Source: Manduca sexta (lineage: Eukaryota; Arthropoda; Insecta; Lepidoptera; Sphingidae). Taken from it: 64,000 nucleotides of DNA. A program made the translations under genes and the position numbers. Within the stretch, counting starts at the first letter, position 1, and each line of letters starts with the position of its first letter. Shown here piece after piece: positions 35,830 to 47,880 of the stretch. Where the stretch lies: the NCBI RefSeq assembly GCF_014839805.1, contig NC_051141.1:16810777-16874776 (forward strand), read 5' to 3'. Under the pieces are notes generated by a model. That model worked only from the letters and a program-made list of their open reading frames with translations, was not told where the DNA came from and made no database searches.

Positions 35830-38085
35830 TAGATTAGTCTCTTAATATTTACATAATTATTATTTTTTTATGTTGTAACAATGATGATATATTTTAATAT
35901 TAGTGTATGGTTTAGAAGATACTGGGTGATATTTTTTGTTATTGATGTTCAAGATATATTTGCGTCTTAAAAATAATTACACAATTAAACAAAATATTAT
36001 GTTTCTAGTAAGCTACTACGCATTAGCTAGATAAAGTAGCAGATAATTTGCTACAATAGCTAAATAGAAAAACAGCAGATTTAATGAAGAAGAAAAATGT
36101 ATCAGGTTCACATAAATTGCCACAAATAGGATGTTTATATATTATGTAAAATTTTTGCAGTTATTTCTATTATATATAAAGGGTTTGAAGAGCTAAGTCA
36201 TATAAAACATTTGCCAGGTCTAAGGTACGTTAAAATGAAGTTTTGTCTAGATATTTTCAGATTTTCAGAGTTCTTTGGGTATTCACAAATACCAGGTTTA
36301 GAAAATGTCTCATAAAAAACGTGCTTGTCATCCATTATTTTTTCGAGAGCCCATGACTTAGAGGGTATAATGAAGCGTTATTGAGAAAACCTTGCATTGC
36401 TTTTTCCATTGCCATTCCTAAGCGAGATGTTTTCTTTGTTAAATGATTGCATATCAGTTTTTTGGCATTGGCGAATGATTTTAGTTGCAAAGCGATCTTT
36501 TTTTTTACGAATAAGTAGGTATTTATTTTATGAATTATGTTTTGTAATATTTAAAAGATTAGATGGCGTCAGAAAATGTTATGGTAATAGTCATATTTTA
36601 ACACAGAAAACATTGTGTTTTACAATATTTATTGCATGTTGTATTGTAACATACTTTTATATTGTATACTTGTACTACTGGAACTGCCTTGTACATGATG
36701 TTGAATTACAATTACAAGATAATAAATGATTTATTGAAAATATATTTCTTTTTTTTTAAACCCCTAATACTAACTGAATAACTTAATTAGTCAGGGGGCC
36801 TTATTCTTCGAGGGAGGCATATCCGTCTTTTTGCAGTTACGGACTTTCTAGTCGAAGCACAGCTTTGTTGCCCATATGTCCAAGAGTAAAAAATCCCCTA
36901 GTTATTTGAAAGGCTATCAAAACTGTACTTTGATAAAAACGCCCGTAATTGCAAGACCACGGAGGTACCCCCTAGACGCAATAGAACCCTCTGACTATAT
37001 ATACATGTATCAAAATCTTAATAGGTCGTGTCTACATTAAATATTAAAAAAAACTGAATTAGTAACTAAACGCAAGAGTCTTCGAAATTTTCTTCTATTC
37101 GTATTTGCTCAAATATTCCTTGGCGTATTACGACAAAACTAATAATTGGATTCAAAATCACAAAAATGGGCTTTATTTTGCGTAAGCAATTAATAGAGTC
37201 GGAGGTATAAATAAAATATTCATGCTTAGCTATAAACTAATGGATTAGTTTCATAGTTGATTTGTATTATATTTGAGACTAATTTCAATCACGAGAAGAA
37301 ACTGCGTTTGTTAGAAATGCCCGCAAAGCATTACTTACTATACATGCGATTTTAATTGGGATTCTTTTGCTAACCCACTTACAATAGTCCTGAAAAGCAA
37401 ATACTTATCTAAACCTAATATTATTTTAAATTATAACATCATCTTTAATGCCATTAGGGGGTATAAGAATCAATAATCAACTACGCTAGGTAGACAGACA
37501 AAGAGAATATAACCGCCATGTTACCGTAGGCAAATAGGCAGGTAGGTATCTATCGTGTCTGGGCGTCTCGTCGCGTCGCGCCGTATTGATTTTATGCACC
37601 TCCTGCTTACGCCTGCCATTGGTGGGAGTGTCCCTACTCCCTCGTTCTGTGTTGCCAGTTCCGTTTCAAATATTTTTGCTTTATATATTTAATTTTATGA
37701 CATTATGAAAATATCTCAAAATTCACTTATCTATGGAGTATATTACTTCATAATACATACCTTTTTCATTTCAATAAATATTTTTTATCATTTTGTTTAC
37801 GTATGGTGTAGAACGAATATAATTTGAAAGAAATTTAGGTGAAAAGAAACTCCGCACAGATTGAGATAAATAGGTAACTGACACTGATGTCCAGAAATAT
37901 TCATCCTTGCATAAATTGTTATAACAAAAATTTGGTATGGTCTAAATTGAAGTTAGGTCAGTTTTAAAAAAAATTAAAGCTAAGGTACATTTGGCGCGGG
38001 ATTATTTTTGATTTTAGTGCTATGTATGTTATTATTTTTTCCCGAATTAAATTTTATCACTTTTTGCCGGGAGAATTTCTTGACC
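35830..38085. other. Intergenic DNA between the two right-hand hairpin units
   Basis: Mostly AT-rich. A GC-richer promoter-like segment at 37555-37665 includes gtctcgtcgcgtcgcgccg and a small ggGAGTgtcccta-ctccc fold. The 110-codon frame at 36397-36729 is hydrophobic by AT bias and is not supported as a gene. Confidence 0.35.
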
Positions 38086-38089
38086 TGGC

Positions 38090-38262
38090 AACCCCAACTG
38101 TGTTCGGCTTTGACAGTCGTGTAAATTCGCGAACGCAATGTTGCGCTGAAGAAAATTTAAGTGGAAAATTTGGTTTTCATTTACAATTATGACATAAAGT
38201 TTACATTTATTTAATGGAAAAGTGTAGAATACAGTTTTCTGAGTTGATCTCCATTCGCATAG
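38090..38262 (+). ncRNA. Candidate noncoding first exon / promoter, copy 2
   Basis: It shares with 32870-32997 the order GGCAAC, ACTGT(c/g)TTC, a CG-rich step, GTTGC(a/g)CTGAAGAAAATT, then AT-rich sequence ending at a donor, here catag|GTAAGA at 38262/38263. It lies 1.1 kb upstream of hairpin copy 8. The resemblance suggests tandem duplication of a promoter plus first exon. Confidence 0.4.
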
Positions 38263-39375
38263 GTAAGATATTAACTGATTATACGTATTTAATAGTCGAA
38301 ATAGCAGTTTGCGCTATACACGCATAGAGTTGTGTTTCTGCCTTGTGCGTTCGTCCCGGTGGTATTTGCCAGCCAATGGCTCTATGCCGGGAACATAAAA
38401 TCAAAGCTTTTTGTACAGCTTTTGCTTTATCTAGTACTTTATTAGAAGATTTTCATTTAATATTTCTATTGATACTTGGAATTATTAGACTTATTATTTT
38501 AAAACGACGTTGTTGCGTAAAATACGTATCGAGAACTAAATTTAGTACTTGCGTGGTTGATTGGCAACCCACACAAAATTCAAGTATAAGTATTACGGAA
38601 AAGACATTTATTTTATAAAAAAAATATCGTCTTGGTCTTAAAATAATATATGGAATATAATTATATATTCTTTAATTATCTTTGTTTAAATTCCATATTA
38701 TGCCTTTCTTTAAAGCTGGTTTTAATACAAATATTGATGATACAGCTACTTTATTAGTTAAAATGGAGGAATATACCTATATTGCCTCAATAATGTAAAA
38801 CCCGGTGATAATATTTAGTTGTGTTGGAAATATGAGATTTAAATTTTTTTGTTTGGAAATATTAAGAAAGACAATAATGCATGGTTACCCTTTACCTATA
38901 TTCCGGTATTGTTGGAAATTTTAACTGAAGAAGGCATCAAATCATGCAATACATTGCATCATTCAAGTGTGCAAAAAATATAACATAGAATCTTATAAGA
39001 AGCCAGCAATTAATTAATTATAATTAAACTTTTGTTGTGGAACTTACTACTATGTTTGTTTTATTAAAAAAATAATATTGTAGAATTAAGCAAGATAAAT
39101 AAATATTGGCATAATAAGAACAAAATTATGTAAAAACTCATTGATATTTCAATTTAGATCTACTTATTAGGGGTGATTTTAAACTATTGTCCTAATTGAC
39201 TTTTCTGTAACATCTTTTGTTAACTGAATTGTTTTTGAAGCCGGAAAATTATTTTGAAGACTATTTACATTCATTTTATTTATTTACTGTGCTATTTTGT
39301 AATTGTTACCTTTTATAAACAGTGTACGCTTATGGAAAAAAATTGAAAGAAGACTTAAAGAGAGAAGGACGTTGG

Positions 39376-39457
39376 AGCACATTGATGTCCAATTGACTTA
39401 GAGGAGAGTCTAATTGGCTTGACTCTCTTCTTGAGTCAATCCGATTTCTTTGGTGCT
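39376..39457 (+). ncRNA. Hairpin copy 8 (compensated GAGAGTC/GACTCTC stem)
   Basis: AGCAC (39376-39380) faces GGTGCT (39452-39457), AATTGAC (39391-39397) faces GTCAAT (39435-39440), and GAGAGTC (39404-39410) pairs with GACTCTC (39421-39427) around a 10-nt loop. Relative to copy 4, a G-C pair in the upper stem is replaced by A-T, changed on both strands. It follows a likely acceptor (ttttataaacag, near 39321) and GAAAGAAGA. Confidence 0.6.
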
Positions 39458-40007
39458 GTACAGAAAAAAAACATCACAGAAAACGAAAATGAAGACTGAT
39501 TTGTTACAGAAGAGATGAATATTGTCTATTTTACAAATTATATTATGTGTTTATGTTTCATTGTAATATCATGAAATAATGTTGCTTAATTTTAGGAATT
39601 TACTTGTGTGTTGTAATAAGTTTGTCAACAGATTATAAATACATATTCCCATAGATGTGCTATTTATTAACCTGTTGTTGGCAAAATAAAATTATACTTA
39701 CAGGCAAGTGGGTATAATTTTATGGGACAGTATTCAAATGTAATGAAAATATGGAGTTGAAATACAAATACCAAAATGGTATTTATATTTCAGTTACGTT
39801 TCTTTTTACGTTATGCCCTTAGTATTAATAAGATGCGCATGAGGCGATGTTCGGAGGTAGCGAACATTGACACGCGTTTTCGTGTGCCGACGTGCGCTAC
39901 ATCTGAACTTAACCTTGTTCCCAAGCGCTCGGGCAGCTTCATGCATTTGAAATTAAATTTTGCAACACAATTTGTGGTGTTTGCACTGGAAGCTCGGAGG
40001 ACAAGAA

Positions 40008-40100
40008 TGTGTCATTGAGGCCTAATTGACTTGAGTAGGTAGTCTGTTTACTCTCACAAGACTCCCTGCTTGGATCAATTCTGCTTCTTTGATGCTGTAT
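40008..40100 (+). ncRNA. Hairpin copy 9
   Basis: AATTGAC (40024-40030) faces gaTCAATT (40073-40080). AGGTAGTC (40037-40044) faces GACTCCCT (40060-40067), with one T-C mismatch in an otherwise paired stem. The upper 5' arm matches copy 3 and the 3' arm matches copy 4. The downstream block cttctttgatgctgta is the family's usual 3' flank. Confidence 0.58.
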
Positions 40101-40214
40101 AGTTCAAGAAATGCACGGATGATGAGAAGAAAACAAAATCGTAACTCGTCTAATATAATTATTACTAATATTTTTCAATTTGTATAATAATATAGGCTTA
40201 CGACTGGAAGAAAT

Positions 40215-40305
40215 AATGCTTATTGAAGCTAAATTGACTCGAGTATGGAGTCTGTTCCATTCATGACTTCTTACTTGTTTCAATGTAGTTTCTTTGGGCG
40301 ATGTC
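40215..40305 (+). ncRNA. Hairpin copy 10 (most degraded stem)
   Basis: AATTGAC (40232-40238) faces caat (40281-40284). GGAGTC (40247-40252) pairs with GACTTC (40265-40270) with one wobble. It is 190 nt downstream of copy 9 and preceded by GGAAGAAATAATG. Confidence 0.5.
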
Positions 40306-40336
40306 AACAAAATATTGTATTGAACGGAATCGTAAT

Positions 40337-40660
40337 ATGAATGAGGACATCTTTAACGGATCCTGGCAAAAGTTTCACGATAAAGAATGTCCTGATTATA
40401 TTATCATGGACCGCATCTGACTGAGGCGGCGTAACGAAGAAATATTACGCTCTGTACAGGTTGACGAGGTGCAGGGACACATCGACCATATTTTGCTCGC
40501 CACTGCATCACCGTCGTAAGTGTCTCGTCCGAATTCCATTGCGCAGCTCCACTTATGTATTTTCCTGTGCAGGGAGGCTCGCCGGCGAGCAGAACCTGGT
40601 ACTGAGCTGACGCCTGGGACAGTCATAGATGCAGAAGTTCTACGGCTGATCTCCAAGTGA
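40337..40660 (+). pseudogene. Small two-exon reading frame with one internal TGA, unidentified
   Basis: From ATG 40337 the frame is open to 40515 except for one TGA at 40418-40420. A donor (cgtc|GTAAGTG) begins a 57-nt intron (40516-40572) ending ttttcctgtgcag. The second exon (40573-40660) continues in phase and stops at TGA. The product would be 88 codons, with RRRNEEILRSVQVDEVQG and ARRRAEPGTELTPGTVIDAE stretches that look like real protein and a much higher GC than the surroundings. I do not recognise the family. TGA could be a CGA nonsense mutation, or a true exon may start after it. Confidence 0.4.
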
Positions 40661-43600
40661 AAAGATTACGGCGGCGCGAATCAACAACCAGTGTAATTAA
40701 AGGCATCGAAGTTTGAAACCGTTATATGGTGGATATCCTTGACTGTGGATCCTGCGACGCCTTTGTTACAGGTGGCGGGCATGAGCGGCGTTAGGGGCCA
40801 GTCGAGTTGCATTCCCGATGTTCCTGAGCTACATGACATTGTCATCTACCACCAAAATTTCGCTGTTTAATGTACGTGCCGTAAGCATGTACTTACCTTA
40901 TCTAAAAACCTTAAATTTGTTGTACTCGTCCTCAATTAAATGTTATCGTTTGGATATAGCATAATTAAAATTGTTGCTTTGAAAAAAATCATTCGTTCTT
41001 AATTTAATAACAAGATATTAATTTTGGCTAGTGCAAAAATTTTATCATATAAACTGTCCACTTGGTTTCTCTTTAGGATTCAGTTTGTTATGTATTTATA
41101 TGATAACAGCAATATTTATTGTACAGCTGCTGACATTGAAGATGAAGACTAGAACGTTGAGTTACCAAGAAAGTTAAATGATCCCGGGCTGCATTTCCAC
41201 TGTCTGACAACCACAGGGCTACTTCCAGCGACAAGAGATAATAAATGCAATGCTCCAGGCGGGAGGGAACAAAAGTAAGGGTCCACGGGTCTCTTGTTCT
41301 GCAGCGGAGGCCACGCTGAGTTTGGTAACATCCATCGGAGTGCTTTTATAAGCGCGAGGCCCTAGGTGGTTGTCCAAGGCCAAAACTGCCCAGCGAGTCA
41401 AAGTAACACACCAAGAAGACTATACCACAAAAATAACCATAGTTTCGTGGTATTTTTGCGATATTTATTACTATATGAATTGAATAACTCGTTTACCTAG
41501 ATAGATACCTACTGTATTAAGACACGAATTGTTGATTTAAATAATGGAAGAGACTGAAACACTGTTTGCTTTTATAATTTCAAAGTAAATAAATTTGTTT
41601 AATTAATATTGAAGTAATTTATTTTAATAAATATAAATTTTGAAAAAGCCTGTTGTAATTGCAGTAATTGAATTATATTACAGCAATGGATAAATATTGT
41701 TTTATTTACCCTAAGTACTTAGGTTTACGGGGTTTTGTTTCTAAACGAAAGAGAGAAACATTCGCAAAATAATAGGTATTATCTAAGGATTATTATATAG
41801 AAAAAGGAGTCTTCGAAAGAATTTTAGCCAGCCCTTTAAACTTTGACAAGGCACAAGTCATAATTATTATTGAGATTCTAACTGTAAGTATAGCAAAAGA
41901 CTTAATATTTTATAAAGTATTGCTGAATGCCAGTTGCCAGGCAGATCTTTCATGTTGCGATCAGTAAAAGCCGGGCCTAAGCTAGATATGGAGGGGCGGC
42001 GTTCATATTAGGAGCCGTTCAAGTATTACGTCACGCAAATTTGAAGATTCTTGACGTTCGCCGCCCGCCAGGTAACCCGCCGTAACGTTTTTCTGTATCG
42101 TTCGCCCCCACACCTAAAGTTACGTAACGCTAAAGTGACCATTTTTATCTAATATTCACAATTATGTTACGCAAATGAAGGAAATGTGTAATTGTGAGAA
42201 CATTGCAGGATTTATTCAGGTGAGTAGGATACAGATGCAGACTTGAGGAGCTGTTAGATTCTGTTCAAACACCAGGGGCATAGTTACAACACAGCTACGC
42301 GGTGAAGTGCACCGGGACGCCTCGGACTTGGATAAATACTTTAATATAAAACTAATCTTTTTTTTACATATACTATAGTAAGTATATTTTTAAGTACACA
42401 TAGTTCCTGGTTACTCCACTGAAGAGCACCTTTTGATGGTGGTGAGAAGTTCCCATTGCAGTGGGGATTTTGTGAGGGTAAATTGTTCATTCTATTCTTT
42501 ACATATGGGTTATGACAGGTCAATATACATGAAAATAATAATTAAGTATATTTAATAAGGAATTAAGTAAGTACTTACGTAAGTATATAACGCAACAGTA
42601 ACTTAGTGCTAGAAGTAAATTAAACAGCAAAGCATAATATTGTAGTACTAAAGTAAAAAAGCCAGCTCGAGCTGGGAGGGTAAGAATAGAAAATATAGAG
42701 AGAGATCAATATTTTGTAAAAATAAGTAAGTACTTACCTACGTGTTGCGATCTTAATCGGTGATGACAAACAGGCCCAGTGAAACTAGCTTACTAGCTTT
42801 TCCATAGCTACCCGAAGAAAAGTGGAGATAAACTCGCTTACTTTTATAATTAATTATACTTGATAATCCTACTAATATAAATGCGAAAGTTTGTGACGAT
42901 GGATGAACGTTTGTATGAAACAAAAAACAACACACATGAAGCAAAAATCTACTGAACGGATTTGTATGAAACTTTCATAAAAATACAGTTCACCTTCCAT
43001 ACATAAACCTACTTACATGAGGCAGCGGAAGTAAAGTGGCCTATAATACTCATAAAAAATATAAATCCGGCACTGCTTTGGGGGCACGGTAACTCTCAGC
43101 GTGCCCCCACAAAAAAGCCCAGTGTATACATACCCATACGTCGCTTTCCACGGTACGACGGTCGATGCGATCGTTGTGTAGTTTATGACCTATCTCGAGC
43201 GAGTTATACATAGCGTATGATACGCCACGCGATTTAGTTGTCTATGTTCCTTACTCAAGTTTAGAAAATTAACATAATTACTGCAAAATGTTTTGAACTG
43301 GAGCGTACCTATTAATCCCAAAAATGTTAAAGGAACCGGGCAGATTCTGTGATTTTCTATGCTCGTAAATCGCAAGCGTTTGCATGTATTTGAACCATCT
43401 AAATATTTTAATTGAATAAAAATAAAGAAAAACTGTCATACCTACTTATTTTGGTAAATTGGTAACACTTAGACTTCTTTTTTGCTAATGCCCTTTGCTG
43501 TTATCATTTCTCAAGTCAAGTTGGATTTGAAAGAAATTATAACTATGAATGTCAAGAATTTAGAAAGTCTTTAGAAGTATTGAAATCGAAACATTTTATT

Positions 43601-44391
43601 TTTAGTACACATATTTGAAATAAATTATGTATTTTTACAATACTGATATATTTAAATATTTATAACTATAAGTACCTCCAATACAGGTGACATTATATTT
43701 TATATCATATTTAATTTGTTTAATAGGTTATGTTTTGGTTTCATAATAGATTTTTTTCATAAATAGACACACATACTTTTCTAGTGGTTAGTACACTCGG
43801 CTTTATAATAATCAAGAGATCGCTTTGAACACACTTGCGGAATAACATACATTTCACTTTTTGTTATTCCGACGTAGATAATATTTTATAATGAATTTCA
43901 ATTCATGCTACTCAAGCGTCAGTACTGGACTACAATGTGTATTAGAAACTCAGTATTTTCGTTGAATAATCGTCGGACATCACATACATTTAAAAGAAAA
44001 TGTAATCAGTTTTTTAGAGACAAAATTGACATGATACAAACACTATTATTATCTGGAAATGAAAACCCAGATTCTCTTAAAATGAAAGTGATTATTTATT
44101 GCAGAGTATACTTAGTCAAAATTGACAATTAATTATTAAATACATTAGATATGTGATTAAATATGAACATAGTATTACATGAAACATTACATAAAGCCTC
44201 AGTTTAGGCCATGTCCTACACACTTAAAAAGGCTCACTTAAAGGTCATACAGTATTCGCCTAATCAGTTCAAAAAGCATATCATAAAATTTTAAATTGAC
44301 TTTATCAAATGGTAATAATTCATTTCCTTATCGCCTAAAAGTGGCCTTTTTAGATATATAAAATGAACTTTAAGTATATTATTCTAGGAAG
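40661..44391. other. Repeat-rich intergenic DNA
   Basis: GC-richer unidentified segments lie at 40700-40870 and 41150-41410. A repeat with tattacgtcacgcaaat and cgccgcccgcc lies at 42000-42130. A common lepidopteran repeat (actaatataaatgcgaaagtttgtgacgatggatg, ctactgaacggatttgtatgaaact) covers about 42860-43020. A GGGGGCACG...CGTGCCCCC hairpin lies at 43079-43108. No intact gene is supported. Confidence 0.45.
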
Positions 44392-45460
44392 ATGTTATCC
44401 TCAGAGCACATATCACGAGTCCGCAGACTGTACAAGTTAATATTTCGCCTGCACAGAGGTCTGCCGGCAGAGCTACGAGTGCTCGGTGATAACTATGCTA
44501 GAGAAGAGTTCAAACGGCATAAGAAATGTAATGCCCAGGAGGCTAACATATTCCTCCACGAGTGGACTGTAAGGACATTTTATTTTCTTATATACCTAGA
44601 GTTATTGTATACCATATGGATTATACTATTGAGGTAAGATCATAGCATTGAAAGACTAAGAAAATGTTGCTCATTCATAATTTGTTACAATAAATTGTTA
44701 GCATTATTTGTATCACATTGTTTTCATCAAATGTTCTAAAAACAATTGGATGTTATTATTTTTGCCAATTGGTTATAAATGAAATATCTAATAAGAATTT
44801 GTGAATTGATGAACTAATGATATTTACAAATGTAAGAAATAACTTAAATGATATTAATTTAGTTAGATATTTAATCTTAACATAACATCACAGCTTAATA
44901 TTAGTTAGGAAATAGTGTAAAAAATAAATCACAGTTACAAATTGCATAATTCACATTATAAAATTGCTAAATATGTGAACTTAGTTAGCCCTTTGTCATG
45001 GCTGAAATAATTAAACATGCTATGATCTGTCAAATCACAATAATGTATAAACTACACACTTATGCAAGGTGCGGGTAGTGCTGAAAGTGGCAGTCAGGTA
45101 CAAACTACTATATAAGAGTATACATTTTAACCTACCAGTGTAATTGTCATCTGACATGCCTAATGGAACATTGCCTATGTGGGCGTGGCTGGGTTTAGAA
45201 ACCAATTATATATAGACAAGATCATGATGCACTATGTTTTATACCATTATTTCTACTTCCAGGATTATGCAATAAACCTTGCAAAACAAATGAAACCTCT
45301 ACAGCAAGCAAAGACAAAGAGAGTTGGTCAGTACTTGGACCCGCAGATGCTAGAACATATGACAGATGATCAGCTGGTGCAGCTTTATGAGCTCCACAAG
45401 GCAGCCGCAGCGGAAACTGATGAAAACCCACCAGACACAATAGTTAAAGAAAAAAAATAG
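44392..45460 (+). CDS. SDHAF3: Succinate dehydrogenase assembly factor 3 (ACN9 family)
   Basis: SDHAF3 is a mitochondrial-matrix LYR-type chaperone that protects and matures the iron-sulfur subunit of complex II (with SDHAF1 in the family model). Two exons, 44392-44568 and 45263-45460, join in phase 0 at a GT-AG intron to give 124 aa, the usual length (human 125). Diagnostic stretches are ISRVRRLYKLIFRLHRGLP (LYR-type motif), LRVLGDNYAREEFKRHKKC and the FLHEWT that ends exon 1; exon 2 carries DYAINLAKQ and a C-terminal DDQLVQLYELHKAA helix. The start has no competing upstream in-frame Met in the exon. There is no sign of damage. It converges with the gag-like ORF on the other strand. Confidence 0.93.
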
Positions 45461-46364
45461 GTGTTAGTGATCTCACTAGAGACCGAGCTTGTTAAAGTGG
45501 CTACCACAAAGCTATTATACCGGTATTTTGCATAAGGCGTCGTGTCGTGGGAGGCACAAAATATTTATACAGTTCCACCTGAAAGCGCCTGTGACTATAT
45601 AGCTTTTAGCTTTTAGGCATCATCGAGATTTCAGCAATGGTAAATTTTTATTCATTTGCTCTCACACTTTGACGACAACAGTTAACAAACTGTAACAATA
45701 TTACACTGCAAATTTGTTTTGATGCACTATGTTTATGAAACAGGAAAATTGAGCACACATACTAAGCTACTGTAACATCCTGATTTACAAAATTTTGCAT
45801 AGAGTTGTTCCGGACAAATCGAAAAAAAGTCATTAGAAATAGTATTATTGCGAAGTCAGAATCAAACTAATCTATTAATCAGTGAAATCATGGTACCCCA
45901 GACAAACAGAACCTGTGGATGTTGAGGTAAAATGTACTGATGTGAATATATTTTATGATTTAAACATCAACTAGTATTACACATAGTCACTGGATAATAT
46001 TATTTGTTATAAAATGGTGGATCTAATAATGTAATGACAAATAATAGGTCAGTGAGATTTTTTTGCTCCGTTAAAATGTTTAACACAATTATAATATTTA
46101 ATTTACCAAAGCTTTGTTGGGGGAACTTTTTTTGCCACGAAAAAAATCCAGTATGAATTGAATTAAAATATGTTTGTACGTAATTAATAGCTTTTGTTAT
46201 TTTTATGTATTTAAAGTTAGCAATTTTTAATGTATGTATCGTGTTTTGTGATTAGTAAATTAAATTAGTTCCAAGTGTGATGTAGATTTAGAGTTTAAGA
46301 TTTAAATACACGTCATCGAAAAGTAAATGGATTTCTGTGAAATTTAAAGAATTGTTATTTTTCT
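45461..46364. other. SDHAF3 3' flank
   Basis: Noncoding, AT-rich, and likely to include the SDHAF3 3' UTR. I see no canonical AATAAA; an ATTAAA variant occurs near 46260. No repeat family is recognised. Confidence 0.4.
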
Positions 46365-47066
46365 TTAATTATTCTCATTATCACGGCCGTACCATGCCTT
46401 GGTGTTCCCGAAAAAATCTACGCGGAAACCATTCTCAGAGCGTCCATATCCTTTGTGGTACGGCATCCTAAATGTGGTTGCTTTATAGCGCTGTCCTGGT
46501 TTGTAGGTCTTACTCGGCGACCTAGGGCTAGACTGGGACCTCTCCTCCGCCTCCTCCATGGACGTCAACAGCGACATCGGCGGCGGCACCCACTGCTTTG
46601 ACACTCCACGAGTGTACTGCATTCCCTCGACAAAAGCTACCGCCTTAGCCAGCGTCATGGGTTGACACAGCTTCACGGAGCATAACATCGCCCTCTCCGG
46701 TCCAGGCAACATACCCAAATAAAAACGGTGCCATAAAGAGTCCTCGAGATTAGGCAAATTGCAGGTGAGCGACAAATCGCGTAGTCTGATCGCGAAGTCC
46801 GTGTAGGACTCGCCGGGTTGTTGTGTCGCCCCGAAGAAGTTGTACTGATTGATGAGCGGTGGCCATACTGAGTCCGCTTGCACATGAATCTTCGGCTCTG
46901 GCTGCTTAGGGTCCTCCATATACTGGTCGGGCTCCTCGAACTCCTCTTCGGACTCCTCCGCGAACATCTCATCGGAGTCCTCCATGAGAAATTCTTCAGG
47001 CTCAGGCTCTATAGAAGCATATCCTGTTCTTAGGATGCTACTCATGAATTTCTCGTAACCGGACAT
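46365..47066 (-). CDS. Retrotransposon gag-like (capsid) protein, possibly domesticated
   Basis: The intact 233-codon frame starts MSGYEKF. An acidic N-terminal part (residues about 17-60, rich in E/D/P) precedes a gag capsid-like region: FFGATQQPGESYTDFAIRLR, then LPNLEDSLWHRFYLGMLPG and TLAKAVAFVEGMQ, the pattern of Ty3/gypsy-type Gag (GES..DF..RLR; long-helix C-terminal lobe). The C-terminus is basic and Ser/Pro/Lys-rich with no CCHC zinc knuckle. No protease, reverse transcriptase or LTR is recognisable around it, and GC content is well above the flanks. That favours a retained host gene over a fresh insertion, but a truncated young element cannot be excluded. Confidence 0.65.
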   Translation of the reverse strand: MSGYEKFMSSILRTGYASIEPEPEEFLMEDSDEMFAEESEEEFEEPDQYMEDPKQPEPKIHVQADSVWPPLINQYNFFGATQQPGESYTDFAIRLRDLSLTCNLPNLEDSLWHRFYLGMLPGPERAMLCSVKLCQPMTLAKAVAFVEGMQYTRGVSKQWVPPPMSLLTSMEEAEERSQSSPRSPSKTYKPGQRYKATTFRMPYHKGYGRSENGFRVDFFGNTKAWYGRDNENN

Positions 47067-47092
47067 TTTAAACGTTTGTTCTCTTTTATATT

Positions 47093-47281
47093 CTATTTAA
47101 ATGTGGGTAACTCGTTCCACAATGTCGGATCGCGCTTTTGTGCAAACGATTGCAGCGACGCCTGGTGACGCTTGTAAAAGTTGTCAAACACTACGTGACA
47201 GCCGTCAATGCTAAAAGCTAGCGCGCCACGGAAATGCACAGAGGTACAGGTCGCACCGTCATAGAGAATCCTAACATAAAC
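47093..47281 (-). other. GC-rich open frame without a start codon, upstream of the gag-like ORF
   Basis: On the minus strand a 62-codon frame is open from a cttag acceptor-like site (47282-47286) to a TAG at 47093-47095, 26 nt before the gag-like ATG. It has no Met. The translation (for example FRGALAFSIDGCHVVFDNFY and QKRDPTLWNELPTFK) is not low-complexity, but I do not recognise it. It could be a terminal exon, an older part of the same element, or chance in GC-rich DNA. Confidence 0.3.
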
Positions 47282-47880
47282 CTAAGTACGATAGTGCGCT
47301 CGGTCAGTATTTGGTAATGCGCCGCGCTGGTATACTATACAATGTACTGTAGAGTTATAATTTAACGTAAAGGACAACGAGTGGCGACTCACGGCGGATT
47401 TTAGGTTTTCTATAAGAGATATTGCCGTTGTCTGCTATAATGTACTGTTTTATAGCAGTTTTACGTATTTTGCCACTTCCAAAATACCTACCAGTAGAGG
47501 GAGGATGGGGCGTGTGGATGTATATCCACGCTACGCTGTAGTTTGCGAAGATATTTTATTTAATTAATTATATTTCGGGGTATCGGTTCGCTTATTTACC
47601 CGTATCTGTTATAAATGTTCAGTAGATTCGGTATAAATATTTGTACCAGCTATTTGCTTTAGTCGGCTAAAATATTTGCTCGTAGAGTTGCTCAGCTAGA
47701 ATTGACAAAAATCTGTCGAAAAAAATAAATACCATATCTGTCAGCTTTCACGTAGGGTTTGTCAGTCAGGATCTATCGTCTTTTTGTTAGCTTTAGTTAG
47801 TTTTATCTTCGCTCGTTTAAGATAATACGGTAGAATGATGTTTCCCAACATTAAAACAATGGGGTAATAAAACAACATAT
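47282..47880. other. Flank between the gag-like ORF and the repeat-poor region
   Basis: I find no inverted TG...CA ends or long direct repeats that would mark an LTR. No gene is supported. Confidence 0.35.

Noticed and set aside
36397..36729. 110-codon hydrophobic frame
   Set aside because: Leu/Phe/Tyr/Ile richness follows from T-rich sequence; no motif or conserved pattern is visible.
41149..41401. Two minus-strand 60-codon frames in a GC-rich patch
   Set aside because: The overlapping frames are unrelated to any family I recognise; the patch is probably repeat-derived, so no gene is called.
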